64,000 bases of DNA, taken from CAJBLF01 sp041675025 (GTDB taxonomy: Bacteria > Patescibacteriota > Gracilibacteria > Absconditabacterales > Absconditicoccaceae). Positions within the stretch are counted from its first letter, which is position 1, and every line of letters starts with the position of its first letter. Positions 20,375 through 30,221 of the stretch are shown here, piece by piece. The notes beneath the pieces are model-generated. The model saw nothing but the letters and a program-made list of their open reading frames with translations, was not told where the DNA came from and made no database searches. A program made the position numbers and the translations under genes. The stretch is from positions 1 through 64,000 of the forward strand of contig JBAYUS010000005.1 in the NCBI GenBank assembly GCA_041675025.1, read 5' to 3'.

Positions 20375-20716
20375 ATGGAAAATGTAGAAAATACAGAGCA
20401 CATAGGTACTTTCCAAAAAAGAAATGTTGATGCAAAGCGAAGGATACTATTGCCAAAAACATTGTTGGCCAACACACAGGTCTTTGTATTAGTACAAGAA
20501 ACTCCAAAAGAAGTAAGATTGTATTCTTACAATAAATGGAGTCTTTACATTCGTATTGTAGGCGAAGTAAAAAAACTTGAATTGGAAAAAACCCGCAAAA
20601 TGTTTCGTCTGGATAAAGTAAATAGAATGGTACTTCCCAAAGAAATGAATTGGAAAAAAGTTGATCTAACAGGTATGCTAGATTATATCGCTATTACAGA
20701 AAGCAAAACAGAGTAG
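20375..20716 (+). CDS. MraZ/AbrB-like double swapped-hairpin DNA-binding protein (TGA-free class)
   Basis: The 113-aa protein shows two similar half-domains. The first is NVDAKRRILLPKTLL (about 17-31) followed by a β/turn segment and LYSYNKWSLYI. The second is LDKVNRMVLPKEMNW (about 78-92). The VDxKxRIxLPK pattern in duplicate is that of MraZ and AbrB-type swapped-hairpin folds, where 'DaxgRixiPk' forms the DNA-binding loop. MraZ normally heads the dcw operon; no mraW or fts gene is near, so this is probably a separate regulator. No TGA codons. Confidence 0.6.
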   Translation: MENVENTEHIGTFQKRNVDAKRRILLPKTLLANTQVFVLVQETPKEVRLYSYNKWSLYIRIVGEVKKLELEKTRKMFRLDKVNRMVLPKEMNWKKVDLTGMLDYIAITESKTE

Positions 20717-20734
20717 TATTTATACTCGTTAAAG

Positions 20735-20763
20735 GAACTTACTTTTTGGTAAGTTCTTTTTTT
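20735..20763 (+). terminator. Intrinsic terminator of the MraZ-like gene
   Basis: GAACTTAC/GTAAGTTC followed by T7; it abuts the convergent dus gene. Confidence 0.8.
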
Positions 20764-21772
20764 AAATTAGAAATTTCTGGATTTCTTCGACGAGTAGTTT
20801 GTATTCACTGATTGTGGCAACTCTTTGCTTAAATTCTTTCGATTCTGGGATTCATTTTACATATTGAAACAAATGTTTTCTAAACTCTACAAGAGTAATA
20901 GTTTGTGGATTTTTGACATTAATTTTTAATTTTTCTGGCATCGCCAATATATCTTTGTACTTTGCTTTTTGTTCTTGAAAATAATTTTCATAACTAATCA
21001 TATAGTCGAGATGTTTCAAAATAGTTGTTTTGATTTCTTCTCTGCTTGGACTATGTGGTGTAAGGATTCGTGGATTCCCAATTGCTGCTTGACCAATCAT
21101 AACTCAGTCTAAATTTCATGATAATTTTTCTATATCTTCATAGCTTTTAATTCCACCACTACCGAGTACTTTACATTTTTTATTAGATTTTTTTCTTAGC
21201 TCATAAATAAAATCCCAATTACTTTCGGCAGAATATCATTGTTTTACTGTTCTTCCATGGACCGTTATTATGCTGACATATGCACTTATTTCTACCAAAA
21301 AATTTATTTGTTCGTTCAGATCATTTTCATCCATACCAGTTCTTGTCTTGATACTAAATGGCATTTCTATAATTCACGCAAGTTTTTTTATGATTTCCAA
21401 TGTTGTTTTTCTATCTTTCAATAATGCACTTCATCATCAGGTATTCATGACGTTTCTCGCAGGACAACCCATATTCAATTCGATTCATGTGAATATCTTT
21501 CCGTATTTTTTTTGTATATCAGAAAAACATTTCACCAACATATCTTCATTTGCTCAGAATATTTGCGCAATCACGGGTGATTGGTCTGTATCAGTCAAGA
21601 GGTGTCTTATTACTCATGGAGGATTGATAATATACCCATCAGCATTCATAAATTCTGTCCATAATCATAATTCATATTTTTCTTTTTCTCCGTATATATC
21701 AAAAATCTCTTTCGTTATTTGGCGAAAGGCACAGTCAGTAAATCAGTCCATAGGTGCGAGTCAAAGTATCAT
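20762..21772 (-). CDS. dus: tRNA-dihydrouridine synthase
   Basis: The 336-aa protein starts at ATG ATA CTT TGA (MILGLAPMDGFTDCAFR), the canonical Dus N-terminus (APMxGxTDxxFR). Other motifs are IELNMGCPARNVM with the catalytic Cys, GSALLKD, IKTRTGM, ITVHGRTVKQGYS, VLGSGGIKS and VMIGQAAIGNP, all FMN-binding Dus features. It reduces uridines in the tRNA D-loop. Glycines in several motifs are TGA. It is convergent with the preceding gene. Confidence 0.93.
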
Positions 21773-22104
21773 AGTAGATACTCTAAGGAAACTGAAAAAA
21801 ATTTCCAGCGAGAAAATTCAGTTTTTTAATTTATTTTGTTTTAAAGTCGATTGTAAATATCGCTGAATGAAACAGAAAACCAATAAATTTCTATTCTCAG
21901 TATGGATGAAGGACACAATCGACGAGGGGTTTTTTGCTTACTTTTTGCTTGTCCTCCGCGTAGTCGGGGGACACCTGGAAGGAAAAAAGTAAGGCCAAGC
22001 CGGCGAGACGATAATAATAGATTATTATTTCATATTTTTTTCTAGACTTGACTTTTAGACTTATTTACTTATAAGATCAGTCAAACAAAAAAAAATTTAA
22101 AAAC
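21773..22104. repeat. Non-coding gap with a GC-rich inverted repeat and the promoter of the next gene
   Basis: The gap is 332 bp. It includes GGTTTTTTGCTTACTTTTTGC, CCTCCGCGTAGTCGGGGGAC and GGAAGGAAAAAAGTAAGGCC, an imperfect inverted repeat centred on CCTCCGCGTAGTCGGGGG, in an otherwise AT-rich region. A short frame runs through it but looks accidental. A promoter (TTGACT, 16 bp, TATAAG at 22048-22075) lies at its end. Confidence 0.55.
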
Positions 22105-22443
22105 ATGAGAAGAAAAGATCTAACACCAGCACTTTCTCGCATGAAAGTCAAATTGGCCGAGATAGCCAAAAACATCACAATATATAAACGAAAGATGAAA
22201 AGCTTTCAACAGGACCTATCTAAGATGAAAAACGATATATCCAAGGATAGTGTCAACAAATCATTAAATGACTACAATAAAAAAACAAGAACATTAAGTA
22301 ATAGTTATCGTCATATGCATATTGCATATTGTGAACTTCGTGGAACAAGTAGGAATAAAATAGAAAGTAAAGTTAGAACGGCAAAAAGTCCTCTTGAGTA
22401 TGTTATTGAAGAGTTCAAAGTAAAATATTCTGTGACAGAATAA
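22105..22443 (+). CDS. Small basic coiled-coil protein (TGA-free class)
   Basis: The 112-aa protein is almost entirely helical and basic: SRMKVKLAEIAKNITIYKRKMKSF, then QDLSKMKNDISKDSVNKSL. No TM segment or known motif was seen. It could be a nucleic-acid-associated or structural protein; this is only a guess. It has no TGA codon, its own promoter, an A-rich leader (CAAACAAAAAAAAATTTAAAAAC) and its own terminator. Confidence 0.6.
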   Translation: MRRKDLTPALSRMKVKLAEIAKNITIYKRKMKSFQQDLSKMKNDISKDSVNKSLNDYNKKTRTLSNSYRHMHIAYCELRGTSRNKIESKVRTAKSPLEYVIEEFKVKYSVTE

Positions 22444-22467
22444 ACAAAAGAATTAATATATTAAATT

Positions 22468-22498
22468 AGACTGTATCGTTTACGATATAGTCTTTTTA
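22468..22498 (+). terminator. Intrinsic terminator of the 112-aa gene
   Basis: AGACTgTATCG-ttta-CGATAtAGTCT followed by T5. Confidence 0.8.
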
Positions 22499-22534
22499 TT
22501 TTTTTTGCTCTAATATATATTGTAAGTAACAAAA

Positions 22535-22560
22535 AAGGGGCTCTGATTACAGAGCCCCTT
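22535..22560. terminator. Bidirectional hairpin terminator
   Basis: A perfect AAGGGGCTCTG-atta-CAGAGCCCCTT, placed to end the convergent 70-aa gene on the minus strand. Confidence 0.8.
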
Positions 22561-22565
22561 TATTT

Positions 22566-22778
22566 TTATAGCATAAGAATGCTTTTTTCAAATTTTTTCA
22601 CAAATATGGATAGTATAAAGAATACTGAAATATTTCCCCAAACTATTATTACTACCCATGGTATTAATGCTGGTATTTCAAAAATAAACGATCCAATAAT
22701 ATTAGTAATTAGGCATAAAAGCCATCCTAGCCATCCAAAAAAACGGATGGATATTGAGAGTTTTTTAAACGATTTCAT
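22566..22778 (-). CDS. Small two-TM membrane protein (TGA-free class)
   Basis: The 70-aa protein starts at ATG AAA TCG (MKSFKKLSISIRFFG); a longer in-frame start upstream would lie in the leader. There are two TM segments (about 13-30 and 36-58) with a basic tail (VKKFEKS). The promoter TTGACA, 16 bp, TATACA precedes the leader CCTAAAACAAAACAT. No family is recognised. Confidence 0.55.
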   Translation of the reverse strand: MKSFKKLSISIRFFGWLGWLLCLITNIIGSFIFEIPALIPWVVIIVWGNISVFFILSIFVKKFEKSILML

Positions 22779-22852
22779 ATGTTTTGTTTTAGGTGTGATA
22801 AATGTATACATATTTAACATTAAATGTCAAGTATAGATTAATTATAAAAAAA

Positions 22853-22876
22853 AGAGTCTCCGAAAACGGAAACTCT
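22853..22876 (-). terminator. Intrinsic terminator of the 76-aa gene
   Basis: AGAGTcTCCG/CGGAaACTCT followed on the minus strand by T8. Confidence 0.75.
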
Positions 22877-22883
22877 ATGTATT

Positions 22884-23114
22884 TTAAGATTTTACTTTGT
22901 CTTGTTCAATTTTTTTCCACTTACTTATATTAAGCATATCTTTTTCTTTATATTGATTAGCAAGATGTTCAGGGATGTTTTCATCAAGATTAAAATATCG
23001 ATATTCTATACTGTTTTGTGGTTTTGTTTTGGGAGGATCCGCTCTCTCCATTACTTTTCGGGTTTGTGTTCCCGACAAAAATTTAAATTGAATGTACGTG
23101 TGTGTTGTTTTCAT
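22884..23114 (-). CDS. Small hydrophilic protein, 76 aa (TGA-free class)
   Basis: The 76-aa protein begins MKTTHTYIQFKFLSG; the rest is charged with no TM segment. No family is recognised. It lies just downstream of dedA on the same strand (6 bp apart), with the leader ACCATAAATAAAAATTAATACTT, which also encodes the end of dedA. A hairpin terminator follows. Confidence 0.5.
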   Translation of the reverse strand: MKTTHTYIQFKFLSGTQTRKVMERADPPKTKPQNSIEYRYFNLDENIPEHLANQYKEKDMLNISKWKKIEQDKVKS

Positions 23115-23119
23115 AAGTA

Positions 23120-23749
23120 TTAATTTTTATTTATGGTTTTTTTATGCTTCTTTCTAAGTTGACGATAAACAAATCGTGCAATTATTCAAACCAATATCAC
23201 TACTACTACTTTATCTATGGTACTGCTATATTGCATAACTAATTCTCGATTTTGTTTCAAATATTTTCCGACGAGGATCAAAAAGGTATTTCGGAGTCCC
23301 GCACCGATAATCGTGTAGATCAGGAATTTAGTCAGATTCATTTTCCCCATTCCGGCAGGAAGAGAAATAAGGTGTCTCACAACTGGGATAAATCTACTGA
23401 TAAATATAGTAATGCTTCATCTTTTTTTGAAAAAATGTTCTGTAGATTCCAATTCTTCTTCATCCAATAAAAAATATTTTCAGAATTTTCTGATAAACGG
23501 TTTTCCTCCATAATATCAAATCGCATATGACAACAACGATCCGATAATACTTCACAAAGTACTGACAATAATAACTCATTGAAGACTAAATTGTTTTGTT
23601 GCTACCAAGAATCCTGCGAAAGGCATGATGGCTTCACTTGGTATAGGGAAAATCATACTTTCCATAATCATTCATAAAAAGACAGTTATATATCCAGTTT
23701 GTTCAATAAATGCTGTGATATAGGTCGCGAGAAATTCAGTAATTCACAT
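23120..23749 (-). CDS. DedA-family membrane protein
   Basis: The 209-aa protein starts at ATG TGA ATT (MGITEFLATYI). Motifs are FPIPSEAIMPFAGFLV (DedA P-S-E), GSIIGSLLSYAIGYYGGKPFI, FFKKHG-type, FISRFIPVVRHLISLPAGMGKM and a C-terminal TM. The F.(G/S)RF.P..R pattern is the DedA/VTT (SNARE-associated) signature. The family is linked to phospholipid/polyprenyl-phosphate flipping and proton-dependent transport. Many glycines are TGA. Confidence 0.9.
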
Positions 23750-23764
23750 ATTCAATTGCTAAAT

Positions 23765-24005
23765 AAACTAAAAGATGTTCCTCCTTTACGGAAAGGAGGA
23801 GGACCCGTAGGGTGGAGGATTTTGTGACTTATGTAAAATCTCCCATCCGCCTAGGCGGATACCTCCCTCTTTGAAATAAAGAGGGTACGTTAATAAAAGA
23901 AAGATATCTAGTTGGTGAAGTAATTCAACCTTTATTGAAAAAATGAACTAAAACCATATATAATAGTCCATCTTAAGACAAGCCATTCACTTAACACTTA
24001 GCATT
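23765..24005. repeat. Mosaic of short dispersed repeats
   Basis: The gap contains CCTCCTTTACGGAAAGGAGG, CATCCGCCTAGGCGGATACC, CCCTCTTTGAAATAAAGAGGG and then CTTAACACTTAGCATTTAGC. Each is a small palindrome or heptamer tandem found elsewhere here: CATCCGCC/GGCGGATA-type at 50590 and 56513, and the AACACTTA type in pheT at 35940. No gene is seen. Confidence 0.65.
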
Positions 24006-24023
24006 TAGCACTTAGCATTTATA

Positions 24024-24476
24024 ATGAACGTCGTAATCCTCGAAAATATTCGCTCAGCCTACAACGTAGGAAACATTATTCGTACTGCAGACGCGCTCGG
24101 ATGGCAGGTCCGATTGACCTGATATACACCATCACCAGAAGATACACAAAAAGTCGTAAAGACCTCGCTTGGCGCTGAAAATACCGTCGGTTTAAAACAA
24201 TTTGGTCATACACCGGAAGCTATCGAATTCGCAAAAGAACAGAAATTACTCGTAGTTGCTGCCGAGATTACCAAAGACTCGATCTCATTAGAAACCATGA
24301 AAAAAGAAGCATATTCTTGAGTGGCCGTGGTTTTTGGTAATGAGGTTGATGGAGTATTGGATTCTACACTAAAACTTGTTGATCAAGTTATACACGTCCC
24401 TATGCAATGAATTAAAGAATCACTCAATGTGGGACAGACTTCTGCTATTTTTATGCGAGCACTTTCTCAAAAATAA
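24024..24476 (+). CDS. SpoU-family RNA 2'-O-methyltransferase
   Basis: The 150-aa minimal SPOUT domain has motif 1 NIRSAYNVGNIIRTADALG, motif 2 VVFGNEVDGV and motif 3 IHVPMQGIKESLNVGQTSAIFM, the classic TrmH/TrmL knot. It has no N-terminal RNA-binding extension, so it resembles small SpoU proteins. It uses SAM to methylate the 2'-OH of tRNA or rRNA; the exact target cannot be told. TGA codes Gly in MQGIKES. Confidence 0.9.
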
Positions 24477-24600
24477 CTAATAGTGAAAAATGAAAAATGA
24501 TGGAAAATATTTATATAAAAAATATACCGACATTATTCATTATTAATTATTCATTTTTCATCGTTTTTGAGTTAGTATTGCTTTCTTATGAGAAATATGT
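24477..24600. repeat. Dispersed AT-rich palindromic element (copy 2)
   Basis: AATAGTGAAAAATGAAAAATGATGG is followed about 35 bp later by the inverted ACATTATTCATTATTAATTA and TTCATTTTTCATCG. This matches the architecture at 1810-1980 and 63241-63375. Confidence 0.75.
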
Positions 24601-24637
24601 ATAGTAGACCTAAACAAAATAAAAAAAATAAAAAAGT

Positions 24638-25078
24638 ATGGAAAATTCAAAAAAAAATGGAAAGGGAATAAACGTCAATTTCCTAAAAGAAAAAACACAT
24701 GACGAAAATACCATTGAAGGTGGAGTAGCATTAGAGTTTCTTAGCTTAACCCCTGGGGTTGAAAAAAAACTAAGACGTATTACAGACAAAACTATTGCAA
24801 GACAATCAGTTGAAGCAAGAAGAGCTGTAGAAGTGCCAACAAAAATGAGCATCATTGCTTTAGAAACGAGTGCGATCACTGGTCAAAATTGTAGTGGTGA
24901 TATGGATAAATGTCAAAATCCTGCTGCCTGCGGTTTATGTCTTGGTGGCTCTATCATAGAGTCAGCACAAAGTGCCCGAATCACAAAGTTAGGATTAAAA
25001 GAGGAATTGGATGTTACTGCTTTTGTAGCAAGACTTCCAAAGAATCAAAGATCTAATATGTCATGTTTATCTAATTAA
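24638..25078 (+). CDS. Uncharacterised protein with Cys cluster (TGA-free class)
   Basis: The 146-aa protein has a hydrophilic N-terminus, then at about 93-112 a cluster NCSGDMDKCQNPAACGLCLGG (four Cys), which could bind zinc or an iron-sulfur cluster, and a helical C-terminus. No family is recognised. The promoter is TTGCTT, 16 bp, TATAGT, and the leader is CCTAAACAAAATAAAAAAAATAAA. There are no TGA codons despite a Gly-rich segment. A strong terminator follows. Confidence 0.6.
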   Translation: MENSKKNGKGINVNFLKEKTHDENTIEGGVALEFLSLTPGVEKKLRRITDKTIARQSVEARRAVEVPTKMSIIALETSAITGQNCSGDMDKCQNPAACGLCLGGSIIESAQSARITKLGLKEELDVTAFVARLPKNQRSNMSCLSN

Positions 25079-25096
25079 AAGTATTAATCTTTAATT

Positions 25097-25129
25097 AAAA
25101 AAGCTTCAGGAATATCCTGAAGCTTTTTT
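25097..25129 (+). terminator. Strong intrinsic terminator, bidirectional
   Basis: A perfect AAAAAAGCTTCAGGA-ata-TCCTGAAGCTTTTTT. Confidence 0.9.
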
Positions 25130-25143
25130 CTATATATCAAATA

Positions 25144-25725
25144 TTATTTAATTTCTAGAGTAATTATCATTTCATTAACTTTTTTGATGTATTGATCAAA
25201 AGTGTCTTCGGTAGCTGTATACGTAATAATATATGCGATCTTATTTTTGATAAGAAATACTTGTTCAAATTGGAGTTTTGTATTATTCATAGAACTTTTG
25301 AATATTATTTTTTTTGCTTCTACACCATTGATAGTGATAGTAGTATTTTCTACTTCCGCATAATCAGCTTGTGCTTCCAATTCTGATTTTGTTAATGCAT
25401 AATATTCTTCTAAAGTATACTCCTTACTCATAGGTTTTTTCATAATACCAACATTTTCTCTGATTTTATCTTCTTCGTTAGTAGGTGAAGAAAACATAAC
25501 TGATGATCAATATACGTTTTCTTGAAATGTTCGTGTTCCAGGAAATTGAATTGAAAATGCATCTTTTTTACTTTCATATGTTTGTCGTTCATCAGTAACT
25601 TGTTCATTTATGACTGTATCTGTTGTTGTAGTCTCTATTGTAGTAGGGTCTGTCGTTCAGTTTTTTGCACATCCAAAAAGAAAAATGAATCATCCTACCA
25701 ATAGAAGAGAAAGAATTTTTTTCAT
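25144..25725 (-). CDS. Lipoprotein with PsbP-like domain
   Basis: The 193-aa protein has the signal MKKILSLLLVGGFIFLFGCAK with a lipobox (LFGC), then a Thr-rich linker. The PsbP-like fold is suggested by KDAFSIQFPGTRTF, VGIMKKPMSKEYTLEEYYALTKSEL and ITINGVEAKKIIF...QVFLIKNKIAYIITYTA, the usual pattern of bacterial PsbP/DUF lipoproteins. Its role at the outer membrane face is unknown. Some glycines, such as in LVGGF, are TGA. Confidence 0.75.
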
Positions 25726-25771
25726 ATTATTTTTTGTTAAAATTATAAAAACAGTAGTAGTATATCAAATA

Positions 25772-26548
25772 TTACTCGTTTTTCAAGAAGATGCTCTTCT
25801 TGGTTATGATGAGACTATTTTGAGATTCTTTCCGTGAAGATGTAAGAGTTCATTTAGCAAGATATGATAATTCTTCAATAACAAATCAACTGAGCGAAGC
25901 TATTTTTTTTAATTCTCCTAAGGTATAAATATGATAGAATCTTTTATCTATAGTTTTGCCATTTTTTCGAGGTACCATAATACTATTCCATTCGTGTTTA
26001 CCAAAAGAGATAATATATTTTCGTAATGAATGCAAAAAATCTTTTTTGAATTTTCTGAGAAACCATCGAGAAAATGATCGATTGGTCATAATTAATTTAC
26101 CATCATATTTCAATATTCTATATATGTTTTTTATAACAAAAAATCTTTCTTTGATGGTTGGGATGTGTTGAAAGCTTGCTACACCTATAACAAAATCAAA
26201 TGATTCTTGTTTGAGTCATTTTAAATAATGAGTGATATCATCACAGACGAATGTTGCGGTTATATTTTTTGGTATTACTTTTCAGCTTATCTGTTTTTTT
26301 GCAAAGCTCAATAAATTTTTGGAAATATCTACACCGGTATAATGGATTTTGATTCATTTGAGTTGAGTAAGATGGACGAGTAGTCTACCACTTCCACATC
26401 AAAATTCTAAGACATTAATTGTTTTTTTTCCGCTAGATTTGATTGTGTCCAAAAAAATATCAGCATCAGCTCGATGTTTGTTTCTTGTGTGATAATACTT
26501 CTCTGCTTGGGCATCATAGAAGCTCGCAAGTGATTTTTTAATATCCAT
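25772..26548 (-). CDS. Class I SAM-dependent methyltransferase
   Basis: The 258-aa protein has motif I VLEFGCGSGRLLVHL, an acidic TGVDISKNLL motif II, VCDDITHY, and motif IV/V SFDFVIGVASFQHIP...RILKYDGKLIMTNRS. The N-terminus AEKYYHTRNKHRADADIFL is reminiscent of ubiE-type and Trm9/ALKBH8-like methylases. The substrate is undetermined. It ends close to the lipoprotein gene and is preceded by the exonuclease gene (18 bp), so the three may form one operon. Confidence 0.85.
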
Positions 26549-26565
26549 TATGATAGCAAGATAAA

Positions 26566-27561
26566 TTATTCAAACATATTTTGTCCAATCATATAATGAG
26601 TATTTTTAACATCCTGATTAGATTGGTTTACTAAATCTTCAAGTGTGAATGTAATTTCATCTCACTCAATAAAAAGTTTTTTGAAATGCATAAAATAAAG
26701 AAAAACTAACATAGTCATCCTTACATCGTTTTTACAATATTTTTTAAATGTTTCTAATGCATCAAGATCATTTTCTTCTATATACTTTTTATACAAAACT
26801 TCTCATTCAGCTCACGAAGTAAGTGTTTTAGTTATATTAACTAATGCCTGAGCTATTTTGTTTAACCCTAATCTTTTACCCGTCATAGCTTGTACAAAAA
26901 GGAAAAGATCAATCGTTTTTTCATCTAATTTTTTAATATCTCCCTCACTTCATCATACATTGTATACTGATACCATATTATCAAATGCAATACTATTGAA
27001 TCCGATAATATATCCATCAAAGTCCAACATTTTTTGAACGAAATCTTTTAATCATTCTTGATCAACATATTCATAACTCATTTTATTTGCACCCGTAGGA
27101 TGCATTGCATATGCAAGCAAAAACTTAGTTTCTTTGAGGTTTTGAATATTAGTATCAGTTTCTATATCGTATACCATATAATTTTTTCATCAGATAGTCG
27201 AATACCTACCTGTATGAAATTCATCCAAGAGTATTTGTTCGATAGATTTTTGTCAGACAATCTTTTCTTTTTTGAGAATAAAGTTTTTTACCATGCTTTG
27301 AAATTCTCTTTTGCCTTGGTCATCCAAGACAATTTGGATTTTTTGTTTTTCGTCCATGAGAGTATATTCTTCATTATTATTTTGAAATCTAAACGTAAAA
27401 TCACCCCTAGTCATATAATAAATCTCATTACCTTCTCTAAAAATTTTTTTGAAAAGATCATTGGGCATCATACAGTGCTCTTTTTTGAGAATACTATAAA
27501 AACTACTTAGAAAAGTATTCTGGACTGTTTTGAGTTCATCAAGTGTGAATCTTTTGTACAT
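26566..27561 (-). CDS. DEDD-type 3'-5' exonuclease-like protein
   Basis: The 331-aa protein contains the RNase H-fold exonuclease motifs Exo I YDIETDT, Exo II GFNSIAFDNMV and Exo III YCKNDVRMT, so the DEDD residues appear complete. GLNKIAQALV lies before Exo III, as in PolB-like/YprB exonuclease families. An N-terminal ~110-residue helical region of unknown role precedes it. It probably trims DNA or RNA 3' ends. It lies 6 bp after the large membrane-anchored gene and starts at ATG 27561. Confidence 0.75.
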
Positions 27562-27567
27562 AAGTGA

Positions 27568-29742
27568 TTACTGTGGTTTTTTGATAAATTCTTGATAATT
27601 TTGTCGTGCTGTAAGGTCTGTTATCTTAATAGTCTCCATAGGATCGATAACGAAAGAATTTATACTGTTTTGGTGTGAATCATCAAGCTGTAAATTAAGT
27701 TTTTGTATGAGATATGGTTTATCATTAACTAAGATGTCTTTGAAATACCATGGTCAAAGTGTGTTATTACTTAAGGTGTAGTTGACGATAAAATTAATTC
27801 CTCCGAGTGAAATATCTACGAGAATTGTTCCATTATTATCAGCTATATCGTTCGCTTTGATTCATAGATATTGTTGGATCTTTTCAAAGACTACAATCGC
27901 ATTGGTTGTTCCCTCATGTGCTGTTGCCGGCGCTTTATAAGCAAGAATTGATTGAATCGTATCTACGAGAGTATAGCTATTTCAAATTATTGCGCTATAT
28001 GATGTTTTGATGCTATTTTCTAGTGTTTTATCAGAGATTATTATATTTTCAATTCATCAATTTTTGATAGCAAATTCATAGCGTAGAGTATTTTGTTCTA
28101 TTATCGTCGTAGTATTAGTACAAGAAACAAGGATAATATTTTTGAGTAGTTGTAAAGCGGGACATAGATCTGTACTTGCGCCAATTGGTGCATTTTCTTG
28201 TCCATAAAAGACGAGGTTTTTGGAGATATAACTATAGAGTTCTCCTACAGAAAAATTTTGAATAAGAAGAAGATTTTTGATTACATCATTCATCTCGGCT
28301 TTATTTTGGAGGTCTATACTTTTGACCAAGAGCATATCATTTTTATATTCTATAATGATATGTGATTTGATAGTTTCATTTATATCAGGAGAGAAAAATT
28401 TAAGATATCCAATGATGTCGATAGTCGTATCAGAGATGCTTTGTCTTTCTATAGTTAGATAAGAGATATTCTGAAGTTTTTTTTGAATTTTTTCTGATTG
28501 ACTGATTATATTATTTACTCATGTATTTGTTTCTTTTTGGGTAATCAACGCTTTGTTTGTTACTTCGACAACAAGTCATGAAAATCCGAGCATAGGTTCT
28601 CATTCATTTAAAACATTAATCATAGTGAGGAGTGATGTAATCTTACTGCTTCAAAGTTTTTGTGTGAAATTATTTGATTGATATGTAAGTTTTTCAAGTG
28701 CCAACGAAAGATATTTATTATTATATTGATAGATTTCATCTTTATAAAAAGCATCAATGTTATTTTTTTTGAGTATTTCTTTGATAAAATCAAGGTATGT
28801 ACCTATCTTATAGGTATCTGCCTTATTGATAAGAAAATCTTGATAGAGTTGTTGTTGGTAAGAAAGCAATTTATATTCATTAAGTAATGTGTCTTTATAG
28901 CTAGTTTTTTCGAACGATTGATTTTCTAATGTTTTTTGTATTTCCATAAAGAGAGTAGTTCTCTTAAATAGGTCTTCATATGTTTGTCCACATAAACCAA
29001 AGAGTTCTTTGATATTATCACTTTGATCGTTGGCATATAAAAGATATTTTGAAAGTCATTCACACATTCTTCATTTTTGTACGGTATTGCCCTTTATAGC
29101 ATCAAAAATATTTTTAAGTCCAGAATAATCTATAGATATATTATAAATGAAAAAGCTATCCAAAAAATCATTAAGATAATAGTTACATGCATTTTTTGAA
29201 ATTTTATTTTCAAATACACACGCGAGATTGAAGTCATCAATTAATGTTTTTCATAACGGAAGCTGTACACGATTAAATGATTTAGCAACCGTGATTTTTT
29301 TGGTAAAGACAAAGATATTCAAAAAATTTTCTAATTCACTTGTATCATATGTGCCTCCAGAAAAATAACTCAATTGTTTTACTGGCAGAGTATTATACAT
29401 GTAAAAGTATTTTGGTACTACAAATCATTTGTATGTAATAAGATTATTTACTGATTTTATAAATCATGCTTCTGTTTGAAAATTTCATTGAAGAATTTGA
29501 ACCTCAAGATCATTATCCTTGATATTTTGTTTAAGAAATTTACTAAACTCTGCAATAAGTTTAGTTTTTTGTATCAATAAATTATCATTGGTTTGAAATA
29601 CATTTATAGTTGCAGACTGAGAAATCGTTCTTTGAAAAATGAATAAGGCTACTATGAGCGCAACCAAAAAAATAAGATAATGGAATACAAAACCCGATAT
29701 TTTTTTATAGCTATTTATGATTTTTGTTTGCATATCATTCAT
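27568..29742 (-). CDS. Large membrane-anchored extracytoplasmic protein, 724 aa
   Basis: ATG 29742 or 29733 starts a protein with an N-terminal TM anchor (GFVFHYLIFLVALIVALFIF). A long, mostly helical ectodomain with coiled-coil potential follows (ETNTGVNNIISQSEKIQKKLQ, NEYKLLSYQQQLYQDFL). Cys residues are few. The C-terminal portion alternates β-rich stretches with helices. No domain is recognised. Its organisation resembles pilus/competence-associated PilO/PilN-type or secretion scaffolds in CPR, but this is speculative. Confidence 0.6.
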
Positions 29743-29861
29743 GAAGCCATTATATTGCAATTAAAGTATCATAAGTATACGGTTTTCCTCACCATTTGTC
29801 AAAATAATTTTTGTCTATCTTTCATAACACAAAAAATATTCATAAAAATGTCAATAATCGC

Positions 29862-29889
29862 TTGCAATTGTATGGTTTTTTTTTATATA
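29862..29889 (+). promoter_or_regulatory. Promoter of the small lipoprotein gene
   Basis: TTGCAA, 16-bp spacer, TATATA. Confidence 0.6.
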
Positions 29890-29931
29890 GCTGGGGTAGA
29901 AATACTTTTTTATATAGTTAAATGCATTATC

Positions 29932-30135
29932 ATGAAAAAATTATTAACTCTAGTAGTTCTTGTTGCTGGTGTTGCTTTATTTGCTGGTTGTTTAAATAAA
30001 CCTGAAATAACAGTAGAAGAAGCTACTACTCCAACAGTAGAAGAAGTAGTTATAGAAGAAGCAGTTATAGAAGAAGCAGTTATAACTGATGAAGCTGTAG
30101 TTGAAGAAGTTGCTCCTGAAGCTGTAGCAGAATAA
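29932..30135 (+). CDS. Small Glu/Val-rich lipoprotein
   Basis: The 67-aa protein has signal peptide MKKLLTLVVLVAGVALFAGC, an excellent lipobox (LFAGC). The mature part is low-complexity and acidic, with repeats of EEAV(I/V) and Thr-Pro. It is probably an abundant surface lipoprotein, as suggested by its own promoter and terminator. It has no TGA codons. A longer upstream frame exists but lacks the signal peptide at its start. Confidence 0.75.
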   Translation: MKKLLTLVVLVAGVALFAGCLNKPEITVEEATTPTVEEVVIEEAVIEEAVITDEAVVEEVAPEAVAE

Positions 30136-30177
30136 TTTCCTATATACATAGGTTGAAATCCGCTAACAAACAAGTAA

Positions 30178-30204
30178 AAAGAGAATCGAAAGATTCTCTT
30201 TTTT
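30178..30204 (+). terminator. Intrinsic terminator of the lipoprotein gene
   Basis: AAAGAGAATC-gaaa-GATTCTCTTT followed by T. Confidence 0.85.
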
Positions 30205-30221
30205 AATATACCAAAATAACC

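Noticed and set aside
21867..21992. 41-codon open frame starting ATG AAA CAG through the GC-rich inverted repeat
   Set aside because: It consists mostly of repeat sequence, has no leader or promoter in this orientation, and overlaps a palindrome; likely accidental.
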